A stretch of 64,000 bases of DNA from Porites lobata. Its lineage: Eukaryota > Cnidaria > Anthozoa > Scleractinia > Poritidae. Below the pieces are notes generated by a model. The model made no database searches and was not told the DNA's origin. It saw nothing but the letters and a program-made list of their open reading frames with translations. Numbering within the stretch: the first letter of the stretch is position 1; the number at the start of each line of letters is the position of its first letter. Positions 25,701 through 33,220 of the stretch are shown piece by piece. A program made the translations under genes and the position numbers. The DNA lies in the NCBI GenBank assembly GCA_942486035.1, contig CALNXK010000026.1:1705001-1769000 (forward strand). The letters run 5' to 3'.

Positions 25701-27483
25701 TCATCAAGATAAACATTTAGAACATTGAATATACCAAATTAGGACTGAAATAAGATTGAGAATCCCGAACTCAGAAGTTCTGCCCATAGGTTTTCTGATC
25801 CATGCATATCGCACCTGGGCCATAAAACCCGATATGAAGAAAACTCCTTCTGCAACTTACGGTGTGGACCTCCAATTCGTTAATAAAAAGTATAAACAAA
25901 ATTTGTCAAAATACCCTGATGTACAATAATGAACAACAATTCATCATGAGCAGTGGATTCACGTGGCTTCTGACAGTCAAGAAGCTTGCCAAGCTGCAAG
26001 AGATAAGAATTGTTGGAAGTTATTTCTTTATAATCTGACTAGAATGTCCAAGAGTTGATTTTTCAGTCCATCCTTCCTTCCATCTGCCCCAGTTACATTT
26101 GGGCCTCTTCTTACGGCCACCTCTCCACAGTCATATCCAACATTTGCGATTTGAATAATTATTTTATTAAAAACGCTCCCCCCCCACCGAAAAAAAAAAA
26201 AAAATCGATGAACCACTTCCTGACTTTCTTTTGTTAAAACAAACCGGAAACATACAAGACACTTCCGCTTTCCACTTGTCACAGACTGCTTCCAACAAAA
26301 CTGTAACGCACCGCGTACAGATAGGAGTGATGACGATGATGATGATGATGGCCAGTATCAACTTACAATATCAATCAACATATTAGCGAAGCTCTCGCAC
26401 GAAGCGTAAGCAGCGGAGCACCATTTCGTTAACTATTTAGTTGTGCTCCAAAATTTTGTTATCTATGCACGTAACGTCCGTCCGCCCCTTCAAGATAGCG
26501 GATGTGAAATGTCTTACTGCAAGTCTTTAGTCCAAGGTATAGGCACTGTATGCAAATTGTGTTTAACTTGATATTGGACATCCATTTTATGATCAGTTGA
26601 CAGCTGTCAAAGTAGGGTACCCGCTGACCAGTGTCACATGACGGTATCGCGGGCTCAGATGTACAACTAATTGAGGTGACGTGTGTTTTTGAAAATTTCT
26701 CCACTGACCAGTTTTGGTATTCGAGTGATCGCAGGCACAGAAAACTTCGTTTCAAAAGACATTTCGTAAAAGTTCCCAGTGAGCTTTGCTTTTAGCCTTG
26801 GCTAAAACTATATATTACAAAATTTACGATACACACAATTTACATTCCATTCATTATTTTTGTCAAATTATGCTCTGTAAAAGTCGTATTAACAATATTA
26901 GAGGGAGAGAAAATTAAATGGAGAGAAAAGAGATTAAAAGGGGCATATCGTTCGCTTCAATAACTTTACAGATAAAGATACATTCAGTGGAGAACACCCC
27001 AACTCTTATTTTCTGGCCAAAGCAGGGGCCAACAAGGCCGATGCTTTGCTTTGGCTATAGAATAAGCAAGGCGGAAACAGCAATGCTACTCTCATTTCAC
27101 CTTACTTTTTAAAAGATATTGTAATTAAATTGATTAATTGTTACTTAATTTGATATTTCAATTAATATTTGTACAGAGCATAATTTTGACAATGTAAAGT
27201 GAGACATTTATGCCCTGGAAAATTTTAATTGAACATTATAAGTTGATACTAATCCGCCTTGATCAGCGTTGATCAATATGCTTAGATCTAGTATTAAAAG
27301 CTATTTGCATTAAGGCGAGACGCAAGACGGAAAAAAGAACGAAAAAAAAATTAAACATTGTGGTTTCCCTTCGTACAGACTTCCAAACTCTAGACGGGGA
27401 TCATCAAACCTGGAGATATCCTGCGTAAGACACTTCTTTATCCGCGTCACCATGTCCTCCTTCCTGGGTACTTGCTTCGCCAT
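10574..27483 (-). CDS. TDO2: Tryptophan 2,3-dioxygenase (TDO) gene, minus strand, about 15 exons
   Basis: Heme enzyme that opens the indole ring of L-tryptophan to N-formylkynurenine, the first step of the kynurenine pathway; cytosolic tetramer in known animals. The supported exons join in the order 25993-25915, 25663-25596, 23557-23492, 21966-21905, 20530-20455, 19018-18984, 17410-17335, 16543-16448, 15337-15311, 15111-15057, 13864-13807, 13210-13131, 12806-12716, 10778-10574. They have AG/GT borders and matching phases, and total 1,074 nt (357 codons plus stop). Conserved motifs are FIIVHQ (distal His), YELWFKEI, DFMKFR (substrate Arg), PASGF, WLERTPGLE, ERRFSHKAIQGALM, LLMDIDSL, KWRYDH (proximal heme His), GTMGSSGY and FVDLFNLS. 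With a ~40-60 residue N-terminus the length fits the family's ~400. The first exon(s) are uncertain; see the separate entries. It could be a TDO paralogue, because some conserved positions differ (for example His to Gln five residues after the heme His). Confidence 0.9.
11011..11229. mobile_element. MITE, AGCCTGTGAACAGGCTCCC family
   Basis: Inverted ends (AGCCTGTGAACAGGCTCCCA / TGGGAGCCTGTTCGCAGG) lie inside the last TDO intron. A second inverted pair, CCTGTGTACAGACC and GGTCTGTACACAGG (about 11038-11104), is nested in it. A relative is at 28381-28803. Confidence 0.65.
11237..11737 (+). pseudogene. Penelope-like element C-terminal GIY-YIG fragment
   Basis: The frame encodes a zinc-binding-like stretch (CKTCPFI), then IYMIQCRKCK, EYIGQTKRALRDRFGEHR and HFNQPGH, followed by RGARERFYIEKTQTLQPQGIN. 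This is the layout of the GIY-YIG endonuclease tail of Penelope-like retroelements. An in-frame TAA at 11579-11581 interrupts it; the frame resumes and ends at TGA 11735-11737. No ATG is in place, and an in-frame stop at 11231 next to the preceding MITE shows 5' truncation. It sits antisense in the last TDO intron, so it is a dead fragment. Confidence 0.8.
11944..12133. repeat. G-rich MITE-like repeat in TDO intron
   Basis: GGCGGATCCAGACCTTCAGA at the left and CCGGTTCCGCCACTG at the right are imperfect inverted ends. The interior has runs of G and the inner motif TTTCGGCCCTTTGGGGCCT. It lies in the last TDO intron. Confidence 0.4.
12242..12278. repeat. Imperfect GT microsatellite
   Basis: Alternating TGTG/TGTA steps spanning about 35 bp within the last TDO intron. 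Confidence 0.6.
12340..12640. repeat. Probable dispersed repeat remnant
   Basis: Bounded by AAGGGCGGATTTAGTGGTGG and a CCGTCCGCCCCTTG end, with a hairpin GTGCGCCGATCGCAGTCC/GATCGGCGC inside. The open frames here have no protein signature. It resembles a decayed TIR element. Confidence 0.35.
12716..12806 (-). CDS. TDO2: TDO exon with proximal heme His and substrate Thr
   Basis: Acceptor TATTATTTGACAG, donor GTCAG/GTTGG, 91 nt. With the last base of the previous exon it reads YDHSMMAQRMIGSKVGTMGS and goes on to SGYQYLKSTV. The His matches the proximal heme ligand (His328 in human TDO) and the GT matches the Thr342 region. An upstream in-frame extension of the frame is intronic: using the TTTGACAG acceptor restores the family spacing KWRYDH. 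Confidence 0.93.
13131..13210 (-). CDS. TDO2: TDO exon (LLMDIDSL motif)
   Basis: Acceptor CATCCTCCAG, donor GCT/GTAAGT, 80 nt. Encodes DEPGFSLPFQILQLLMDIDS then LLLKWR, a close match to the family core before the heme ligand. The longer upstream frame is excluded because the previous exon already supplies the tyrosine and two bases of the arginine codon. Confidence 0.93.
13283..13405. repeat. Inverted repeat AACAAGCGTTTCCGAGCGAG
   Basis: AACAAGCGTTTCCGAGCGAG at 13311-13330 is the reverse complement of CTCGCTCGGAAACGCTTGTT at 13378-13397, separated by about 47 bp. Related arms occur near 33340-33475 and 41060-41200. Located in a TDO intron. Confidence 0.6.
13523..13675. repeat. Foldback repeat, ~50-bp arms
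   Basis: The arm containing GGACCAATCAGCGTTCGAGT (13539-) is the reverse complement of the arm ending ACTCGAACGCTGATTGGTCC (-13660). Weaker pairing continues outward towards 13490 and 13709. Each arm contains CGTCA and CAATCA motifs. A MITE-like hairpin in a TDO intron. Confidence 0.7.
13807..13864 (-). CDS. TDO2: TDO exon (GERRFSHKAIQGALM)
   Basis: Acceptor TTCATTATTAG, donor ACCG/GTAAGA, 58 nt. It encodes ERRFSHKAIQGALMIFFY, with split codons for Gly before and Arg after; both fit the neighbouring exons. Confidence 0.93.
14037..14067. repeat. GGT microsatellite
   Basis: About ten uninterrupted GGT units followed by a G-rich tract, in a TDO intron. Confidence 0.85.
15057..15111 (-). CDS. 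TDO2: TDO exon (NHFETILCEEKH)
   Basis: Acceptor CATTGACAG, donor AGAG/GTATGT, 55 nt. Encodes NHFETILCEEKHNQRIAR plus the first base of Gly. It aligns with the family segment just before GERR, where vertebrates have a similar LFDEKRHEHL stretch. Confidence 0.88.
15311..15337 (-). CDS. TDO2: TDO 27-nt micro-exon (TLEEVNKQK)
   Basis: Acceptor TCTTTTTTCGTAG and donor CAAAAG/GTAAAT frame nine codons, phase 0 at both ends, joining exons that are also phase 0. The residues EEVNKQK fit the family's variable lysine-rich linker. Being so short, it rests on splice signals and phase. Confidence 0.7.
16448..16543 (-). CDS. TDO2: TDO exon (EWLERTPGLE)
   Basis: Acceptor TCTTTCGACAG, donor GCTAAG/GTAGGA, 96 nt, phase 0 at both ends. 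It begins EWLERTPGLEIFWKKYKESI. The WLERTPGLE motif is near-invariant in animal TDOs. Four residues usually found between GLE and the FW pair are absent. Confidence 0.93.
16738..16760. repeat. ATT microsatellite
   Basis: About eight ATT units in a TDO intron. Confidence 0.8.
17335..17410 (-). CDS. TDO2: TDO exon (SGDRKILKQSEEETSLL)
   Basis: Acceptor AAATTTCTAG, donor GTCCAG/GTTTGT, 76 nt. Encodes SQFDSGDRKILKQSEEETSL then LQRVQ, matching the family pattern LLKSEQEKTLLELV just before WLERTPG. One base at the start completes a codon from the previous exon. Confidence 0.92.
17463..17901. mobile_element. TA-flanked MITE, GAGAGGAG family
   Basis: A 439-bp element with ~50-bp inverted ends. Both ends contain ACCATGGTAGCAAAATTT on their own strand. 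It is flanked by TA (17461-17462, 17902-17903). Its interior is related to the AAGCAACGACG family at 27999 and 50371. It lies in a TDO intron 52 bp from an exon. Confidence 0.8.
18360..18711. mobile_element. MITE, CCGTAAAATTCCG family, copy 2
   Basis: Same ends and G-rich interior as 286-610; TA follows the right end. It lies in a TDO intron. The overlapping open frames resemble those in copy 1 because the element is the same, not because of a gene. Confidence 0.8.
18984..19018 (-). CDS. TDO2: TDO 35-nt small exon
   Basis: Acceptor GTTTCCATTGCAG is strong; donor TACAG/GTCTGA is weak. The 35 nt encode DQRSKCKSQEY and two bases of Arg. The family alignment predicts exactly 12 residues here with an Arg at position 3 and Tyr-Arg at the end, and the phases (0 in, 2 out) match both neighbours. 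The usual RVPYN core is not kept. Confidence 0.72.
19862..20130 (-). pseudogene. 3' end of a LINE with AATAAA and ATTG tail
   Basis: On the minus strand a short coding remnant (SFHYRAAVFWNT) resembles the C-terminal end of CR1/L2-type reverse transcriptases. It is followed by AATAAA (plus-strand 19888-19893) and a GATT/ATTG simple repeat (19864-19884). That tail design is typical of LINEs of this group. It lies in a TDO intron in the same direction as the gene. Confidence 0.6.
20146..20349. repeat. Dispersed repeat, copy 1 (CTTTTCGCTACTAGTGGGCT)
   Basis: About 90% similar over ~160 bp to 31710-31873, sharing TGGTAAAAAATATCGAGAAT-like and CTTTTCGCTACTAGTGGGCT stretches. Non-coding. Confidence 0.65.
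20455..20530 (-). CDS. TDO2: TDO exon (PASGFHSLQFRLIENKLG)
   Basis: Acceptor TTCAATTGCAG, donor AAGAAG/GTATGA, 76 nt. Encodes DHLVPASGFHSLQFRLIENK then LGIKK. The PASGF-SLQFR-ENK series is among the most conserved TDO blocks and includes the Ser-Gly that contacts substrate and heme. Confidence 0.95.
21153..21338. mobile_element. Foldback MITE, TTGAAAACAAAGACCCC ends
   Basis: TTGAAAACAAAGACCCC at the left pairs with GGGGTCTTTGTTTTCAA at the right. Inside them CTACCATAAATGACTCTGAA pairs with TTCAGAGTCATTTATGGTAG. Located in a TDO intron. Confidence 0.7.
21356..21690. mobile_element. MITE, AAGCAACGACG family, diverged copy
   Basis: Ends CAACGACGCGACAGCAAT and its inverted partner ATTGCCGTCGCGTCGTTG-like. 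The interior matches the family members at 27999-28352 and 50371-50695 in reverse (GATGCACGTGCAAAGTTGTT). Located in a TDO intron. Confidence 0.7.
21905..21966 (-). CDS. TDO2: TDO exon (ETMTPMDFMKFR)
   Basis: Acceptor CTTTAATTACAG, donor TTCAG/GTCAGT, 62 nt. Encodes LLRDQVVIMETMTPMDFMKF and two bases of Arg; that Arg corresponds to the substrate-carboxylate Arg of TDO (Arg144 in human), with the preceding DF also kept. Confidence 0.95.
22317..22579. mobile_element. MITE, AGCTATTTCGA ends
   Basis: AGCTATTTCGAGAAAGGTTG at the left is nearly the reverse complement of CAACCTTTATCGAAATAGCT at the right, and pairing continues for about 60 bp. The overlapping 104-codon frame on the plus strand is a by-product. 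Located in a TDO intron. Confidence 0.7.
23492..23557 (-). CDS. TDO2: TDO exon (RKMLVLSSRLNRILK)
   Basis: Acceptor CATTTAATTAG, donor CAAAAC/GTGAGA, 66 nt, phase 0 at both ends. Encodes DMEGRKMLVLSSRLNRILKI plus QN. It aligns with the family helix that has MLKVVSRMHRV, and the next exon continues it as LLRDQ. Confidence 0.9.
23851..23929. repeat. Hairpin repeat TGCAGATCTCGGAGGATG
   Basis: The left arm ATGCAGATCTCGGAGGATG pairs perfectly with CATCCTCCGAGATCTGCAT across a 26-bp loop, with flanks GAAAACT and AATTCTTC partly continuing. A compact MITE-like hairpin in a TDO intron. Confidence 0.75.
24118..24711. mobile_element. TA-flanked TIR element, GCTGTGGTCACAC ends
   Basis: A 594-bp element with ends GCTGTGGTCACACTACAGAC and GTCCGTAGTGTGACCACAGC, flanked by TA on both sides (24116-24117, 24712-24713). 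The interior has TTTACC/GGTAAA motifs on both strands. No transposase. In a TDO intron. Confidence 0.8.
25596..25663 (-). CDS. TDO2: TDO exon (YELWFKEI)
   Basis: Acceptor TTTCCTTTCCAG, donor ACACTG/GTTAGT, 68 nt. Encodes YELWFKEIIHELDSVMEIFE then TL, with the preceding Val split across the intron. YELWFK is a TDO signature directly after the distal His. Confidence 0.95.
25915..25993 (-). CDS. TDO2: TDO exon with distal heme-pocket His
   Basis: Acceptor TATCTCTTGCAG, donor CATCAGG/GTATTT, 79 nt. It runs LGKLLDCQKPRESTAHDELL then FIIVHQ. HDE..FII.HQ is the signature that carries the active-site Phe and His (Phe72 and His76 in human). It starts in phase 0, so an upstream exon ending in phase 0 is required. 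Confidence 0.93.
26329..26350. repeat. GAT microsatellite
   Basis: About six GATGAT units. Confidence 0.7.
26367..26391 (-). CDS. Candidate TDO exon (FANMLIDI)
   Basis: A strong donor (GATATT/GTAAGT) closes a frame reading FANMLIDI, which would sit just before LGKLLDCQ. FANML could match the family's YGNYL with two extra residues following. The acceptor is poor and its position is a guess: AG pairs at 26392-26393 or further upstream are possible. Treat as a candidate only. Confidence 0.35.
27357..27483 (-). CDS. Candidate TDO first coding exon
   Basis: An ATG at 27483 opens MAKQVPRKEDMVTRIKKCLT, followed by QDISRFDDPRLEFGSLYEG, a charged, protein-like stretch at the position expected for the N-terminus. 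Donor choices are CCAG/GTTTGA (27410), which would join in phase with the 26391 candidate exon, or CAAT/GTTTAA (27357). TDO N-termini are poorly conserved, so sequence alone does not confirm it. Confidence 0.45.
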
Positions 27484-27998
27484 CACTGTGAAAGAAATCA
27501 ACATACTTCAACAACAGATCAGTGTAGAACAAAGGCTGTAAGCCAGAGGTATAATGCCGGCTATCGACTATTGTTAAAATTCACACAAGTATCAACAGAA
27601 CACGAAAAACAATAGTCTTTTAAAGTAAGCTCAGGTACTTCTGTCTCAATCAACATTAATAACCACTGGCCGCAGGCTGTAGTGTAACTTTTAACAGCGT
27701 TATTCATGTTCGTTAAAATTGTAGAAGCAGCTAGGTACCACATGAAGGTTTTCTTACAGATCGTGAGCATAATAAGAACAGTTCATAATGCTGAATGGTT
27801 AAAAGTCCTTCCGAGTCAATTGCAGTCAGGAAGACGCACGGCTTGAGGATAAATCAGCTCGTGGAGAATGGTTACCTCTGAGGTAATTTGGGACGGCTTA
27901 CAAGTGGGCGTGTCTGATACGTTGGAACACAACTCCCCAGAAGATTATTGGCAGTTCTTTGTTCGCAGGCTCAAGTCTTCTGTGGCAATAAGGGGTTC
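27484..27998. other. No gene seen; 5' side of the TDO gene
   Basis: The presumed promoter side of the TDO gene. No clear TATA box or conserved site was recognised. Confidence 0.4.
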
Positions 27999-28352
27999 AA
28001 GCAACGACGACGGCGACGTCAACGGGAACGGCAAAAAAGCTATAGATTTAGTTTGGGAAAACAACAACTTTGCACGTGCATCACACTATTTTGTACATTT
28101 CTTTGCCGTCACTGCATGACAACGACGTAAAAATGCCAAATTTCACGTTTTGTGGAGGACGTGAACACACGACAACGACTTTCCTTTTCTTTTCCTGAAC
28201 TTTGATAAAGATTTTTAGAATTCAAATCCAGACAAAAATTGCCAACATTTGACGAATTGAACGAGATGGAATAAGCGCGATAACGTTTTTGAAGTAGCGC
28301 GACTTTACTTTTAAAGAGACGTTTTCGTAGCCGTCGCCGTCGTTTCTGCTTA
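27999..28352. mobile_element. MITE, AAGCAACGACG family
   Basis: Ends AAGCAACGACGACGGCGACG and its inverted partner (CGTCGCCGTCGTTTCTGCTT-like). The interior includes TTGCACGTGCATCACACTAT and AACGAGATGGAATAAGCGCG. It is the same family as the element that ends the NLR-like gene at 50371-50695. Confidence 0.8.
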
Positions 28353-28380
28353 AGCTCCCTAGTATCTGTTCTCAAAAACC

Positions 28381-28803
28381 TAGCCTGCGAACTGGCTCAC
28401 AAGTGGAGCGGGGCCAACTAGAAAATCGACAAGCCGAGCGTGGTTTGGGGAAAAAAAAAGGGGGGGGTTGGTTGTAGACTTTGTTTTGATGACGCACATC
28501 TATGATACGAGAGTCTAGTGTTAGTGGCTGCATTTCCTCATTCGGCGAAAAATACCCAATTCCGGGCAAGTGTTATTGAAGCCGATGCAAGCGTAAAAAA
28601 ACATCATAATTTGACAGGTGTAATTACCATAATGACATGTTATTGACATATGTGTTACGGGATAATAGCAAGTGGGCGGTGCGGTGGGCAGCAAGGCTAC
28701 GAGCTCCCCCTGCTTCTTTTCTCCCTCAGGCCACGCTCAGCTTACTGCGCACGCCGATTTTCTTTTTCGCCCCCGCTCCACTTGGAAGCCTGTTCGCAGG
28801 CTA
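28381..28803. mobile_element. MITE, AGCCTGCGAAC family, enlarged
   Basis: TAGCCTGCGAACTGGCTCAC at the left pairs with the right end (CTTGGAAGCCTGTTCGCAGGCTA). Compared with 11011-11229 it holds about 200 extra bases in the middle, probably another insertion. Confidence 0.6.
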
Positions 28804-29090
28804 TCAAAACCATTGCCAACAGTTTTAGGTACTACAGGGAGATGGATATGTATAATACGAGTTTGATGGTAAGATGAGCCAAGAGATCTGATCGCAGTTG
28901 TTAGCCTTATTTCGGTTCTAATTTTAAACCATCATTAGGCCACGAAGGAGCGGGCTCTCATTTGAATAAGAATAGATAGGGCTAGCTTTAAATTCTGAAT
29001 TAATTACTGATATTTTTTAACGTGTCCAACCTCGTCCATCGAAGTGAAAGCCGCTGGGGTTCATAATGGATATTAAAATTACCCTGTTAG

Positions 29091-29280
29091 CAAGCTCACC
29101 GTTTGGGGGAGTTGCGAAAAGTTACGCGACAGCAACAGGCGAAAGGAGACGCGCGCAGAGCAGGGAAAGAAAGGGAGGGCTCTCCTTTTTCCCCGCCCGT
29201 CGCTGCTTCGCGGCTCACTCCTGCATTCTCTCTTGGTTAGCTCCGCTCGCCATAAATAAAGAGCTTGCTTGCGGGCTATA
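29091..29280. repeat. Probable dispersed repeat (GC-rich block)
   Basis: A GC-rich block with AGCTCCGCTCGCCATAAATA and GCAAGCTCACC/GAGCTTGCTTGC inverted motifs in otherwise AT-rich sequence. The frames on both strands lack protein signatures. Confidence 0.35.
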
Positions 29281-29529
29281 TCAAACCTTGGCGTAGGTGC
29301 GGAATGCATGTTTGCGCGAATACATGACCTACATGTTTATTCCTCCGTCTACCTACTTATGTGATGTATCAGTATAATTGCATGATCTTCCCAGTTCTGT
29401 CGTTGCCTAATTTTTTCGGGTAGCTTAATTCAGTCAAGAGCCTGAATGCTTTTTGTGAGAAGTCCTTCAGGAGTTTGTTCCACATCGCCATTGAGTCTAG
29501 GAATACCCGCCTCATGAAGAACAAAATAC

Positions 29530-29620
29530 GGTGTTTCCTCGAATAATAGCCTGGGGCGATTATTAATTTTTTCACACCAAAAGGGGACGATTATTCGAGG
29601 GAGGAGATTATTTAAAATAT
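29530..29620. repeat. Inverted-repeat remnant (GTTTCCTCGAATAATAGCC)
   Basis: CCTCGAATAATAGCCTGGGGCGATTATTAA and GGGGACGATTATTCGAGGGAGG form an imperfect inverted pair around TTTTTTCACACC. Confidence 0.45.
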
Positions 29621-30190
29621 TGCTCATTGGATGACGTGCACTAAATATTTAACAATTATTGGACGAGTTTGAAACAGTAACAAAACAATCATATAGTATT
29701 AATTTGATCTTGGCTCAATTAAAACAAAAGATAAATGTAGCATGATCGTAAAACCACCTTTCGCTTTAATTACTTTTTTTATTATCATCTTTTTCTGACC
29801 TTTGTTGCCCTCACATCTTAAGCGACAGCAAATACTGTAAGGAAGCCGTGTCGGTGGAGAAGAATGAGATTTTAGCGTTTTAAATTTGTCCAGCATGTCA
29901 CGACCGACGTAAATCCTTCCACGGGCCTTGAGCTGATGAACTCCGAGATTCAGATCTCTTCTCTGCGCTTCTCATGATCACAAAGCTCCAAAAGCCACTG
30001 GCATAGCGTTTTCCGCCTCGGGCCGACATCCTTCGCTTGGAGCGCTAAATAGCGCTTAGATTTTTGAAATTTTTCCTAAAAATTACTGTAACAAGCAAAC
30101 CTTACGTCTAAGTAATTTGATATAGATACAAAGCGAAACGAACACCGATTCGTGACGATGGAAACAGATTTTGACTCGCAGTCTCGCTAA

Positions 30191-30372
30191 AGACCTATTC
30201 GGCTAACTCAATGCTGTACCCAATTCAAATCACCCGGGGTTAAGATGCTTTGTGTATTGTATCTGCATTATAATGTGGCATTCACATTTAAATAATATGG
30301 AAATTCCTGAAACAAAACGTTTTATTCCCAAAGGTTTTGAATGGGTACAACATTGAGTTGGCAAATAGGTCT
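30191..30372. mobile_element. MITE, GACCTATTCGGC ends
   Basis: GACCTATTCGGCTAACTCAA pairs with TTGAGTTGGCAAATAGGTC, and pairing continues (TGTACCCAATTCAAA / TTTGAATGGGTACA). Confidence 0.75.
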
Positions 30373-31431
30373 ATTCTCGGGAGAAAGATTGAATGGGAAC
30401 TCGGTCCAGTCCCCACACTCTCCAAGTCTAAAATGGCGGACCAGTTAATTTGATGTAATAACAATTGTATCATCTCAATGCAAGGCTAAGTTTGGGTTAT
30501 TTTCTTTAAAACAGCAACAAAAGCTTTTTGTTATCCGGCTCTCCTAACTGTGGATGGATGGTTTCATTTTCTCAGCTCTAAAGGCCTCGGAAAATCGGAG
30601 GTCACCTCGACACTGTTCACTGAAGCTCGTATTTGTTTCTATTTAAATCTATGTATGTCTGGTCATGCTCCTTTGCTGATGGGTATTTACAACAACTATT
30701 CAAGCTATTAAAAGGTCAGACGAAGATTATATGTTAACGCATATTTTGTTAAGCTAACTTTATCTGGTAAAAATATAAAGAAAATGGGCCTGACAAAATA
30801 TGCAGACCTTCCATGCTTGTGGAGTAATGCTTCGAAATATGACCTTGAAACTGAATATAAACCAAAGAAAAATTTAAGCGTCTTGTAAAATGACCGTTAT
30901 ATCTAGGTCAGAACATCATTTGTGTTTTATGATGGGTACTAGCCTTTCAAAGAAAAAAATCACCTTTGTTTTGCTACATCATGTGTTTGTTGTGCTAATC
31001 AGAGGCCCGTTTTAGATCAATTGTAAGATTAGAGTCGGTGTATTCCTAAACAACGAAACTGATTGGCTCTAAAAATTCATTTTCACCTACCCAATACAGA
31101 ATAGGGGCTTCTTGTCAACAATTTGGTTTGTTTATGGCCTGAATTATGCTCAAAAGTCCATTTTGCATCGCCTTAGAGGGGCACGAAGTGTTTGTTCCAA
31201 AAATTCAACAAACCATAATAAGCCAATAACAACAACAACAACGAGAAAAACAACATTTTCTTAAACAAGGTAAAAATCACAGCGGAGCTGATGTCGTCGT
31301 GTAGTTAAAAGTTTAACACAGTTTACAAATGAATAAAAAGCTTAGAAATTAATTAAAATTTAAGAAGAGATGTAACCTATTTGTAAAAAAATATATCTAT
31401 AAACTAAGCTCTTCGCATGAAGTTCTGCGTT
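30373..31431. other. No gene seen
   Basis: AT-rich sequence with a short AAC repeat near 31215. No coding signal. Confidence 0.5.
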
Positions 31432-31695
31432 ACTGCGCTTTTTCACAAACATGCGAACTCTAAAGTTCAAAAGCCGCCTTCACAATTGCGTTTTTCGCTG
31501 CCGTCAATCATGATTACGACAAAACAAAACGGATCCAAATCCACCAGTCACAAATCACAAACCATGACCTTTTGAACCCGTTAAAGTAAAGTTTTGTTTC
31601 CTAAGAGGTCCGTTAAGATGATTGACGGCAGCGAAACACGCTATCGTCAGTTGGCTTTTCAACTTCACAATTCGCCTGTTTGTGAAAAGCGCAGT
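31432..31695. mobile_element. MITE, CTGCGCTTTTTCACAAACAT ends, copy 1
   Basis: Terminal inverted repeats (CTGCGC...CACAAACATGCG / CTGTTTGTGAAAAGCGCAG) and an inner inverted pair, CGCTGCCGTCAATCAT with ATGATTGACGGCAGCG. A second copy is at 37355-37638 and a decayed piece at 51575-51735. Confidence 0.75.
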
Positions 31696-31709
31696 CAGGA
31701 GAGAGTTTT

Positions 31710-31873
31710 TAAATAATTGTTTTAGTAAAATCCAAGTAGTTGGTCAAAAGTATCGAGAATAAACAAATTTTAGCCAGTTAAAGCTAGACTTTAATCCTTT
31801 TTTGCCGCCAAAAAGCCCGCGCTTTTCGCTACTAGTGGGCTATAACATATAGCCTAGTAGTAGCTCAACCAAT
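31710..31873. repeat. Dispersed repeat, copy 2 (CTTTTCGCTACTAGTGGGCT)
   Basis: Matches 20184-20349, ending with CATATAGCCTAGTAGTAGCT in both copies. Confidence 0.65.
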
Positions 31874-32184
31874 CAGAACACAGCATTGATAATAGACCAC
31901 AAGCTGTTTTTTTATGCAATATGATAACTAGAATGCAATATGATTAAAAATTATTCTGGTACAAGGTTTTTTCCTCTGAATTTTAAAATTACTCAATTTC
32001 CTGATGGATTCTGTCTTTAAAACTGTTCATAACAATTTGCATAAAGTGTCGATAAAGTGGTCAGTTGGTCAGTTTCGAGAGAAACTGTGGTGTTTCGTCA
32101 GCTGAGTTGATTCAGTAAAGTTGCCATCATTCAAAAATGCATAAACTGATGTTTCGTTTCGAGTGATAACCATTCACAACATAT

Positions 32185-32440
32185 ACGCCAGTTTACCCCC
32201 TCCCCCTTCCCCTCCGGGCTATGACCCTAGCTGCCGATGCACGCGCATTTTTGGTGGTCATGGCACGGCACGATAAATTATTCCCTTTCGTTTTCACAGT
32301 ATTTCCCTTCGTCGTTGAAGCAGAAGCTCTCTGTAATGAGCTTGCAATCTGAGTGAAATCGCAAACATTAACTGTACATCATGTGCATCAAGTATTCAAG
32401 TCGAGTATTTACTTGTAGTAAATACCATTCCTTATGAATG
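32185..32440 (+). repeat. Exon-like repeat unit, copy A
   Basis: Shares TACGCCAGTTTACCCCC, GCCGATGCAC..GCGCATTTTTGGTGGTCA and CACAGTATTTCCCTTCGTCG with 33764-34000. The GTAAGT present at the end of copy B is changed to TTAACTGTACATCATG here. Confidence 0.5.
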
Positions 32441-33220
32441 GTCCAAAAAATGCGTAATTTAATTACATATTTCACGGCTCTTGTACCATTTGGTTTGGAT
32501 TGCCGCCCTCAAAATCCGGTATATATAGGGCACTGCCCAGGGGTGGGTAGCTCACACGGAATAATTTGAGTAGCCTGTTCCAGACGTTCAGATGAGCGGA
32601 GAATGCAGGGTGCGAGCGGAGAGCAGAGAGAAAATAACAATTAAGCGGAATAGAAAGAAGAATCATGTTATGATGAGGGGAAGGGGCGGTGGGAAGAGGA
32701 GGTGAATCAATTACAACATGGATAAGTCCCGGGGGGAGGGAACTTCCTTTTAAGAGGCTAATGGGGATGTGTCGCTGGATGATGTCGCATCACGTTTTCA
32801 CGACTGGATTGACTATAATGTGGTCGCATTGTCAATAGAGTTATTTGAGTGGGGTCGCACATTTTCGGATTTTTGGGGTAAGAAAGTTCTTCTTCAGCAA
32901 ACGTACAAGAATATTTGTTCTGTAGGTGAAAAGCAAAGTGTTCTTACTTCAATTTTAAAAAATGGTCCACTTCATTTTAGGATGACCTAAGGTCGTAGAT
33001 ACATAAATAGAAAGTGACTAAGCTGGGATCGCGAAAATTACATTTGCCCAAAAGTGATGAAGATGGGGTCTATAACCGGCCAAAAATTGACTATAATGGG
33101 GTAGGGGCTCTTAGAGGCCAGCGGCACATACCCAGCAAAAAATTAATCCAAGTACCCACCCTCTCCTCCCCAGGGGGGATACGTCCTGCTTTCCACGACA
33201 CACTGCGCAAGTCACGTTAG

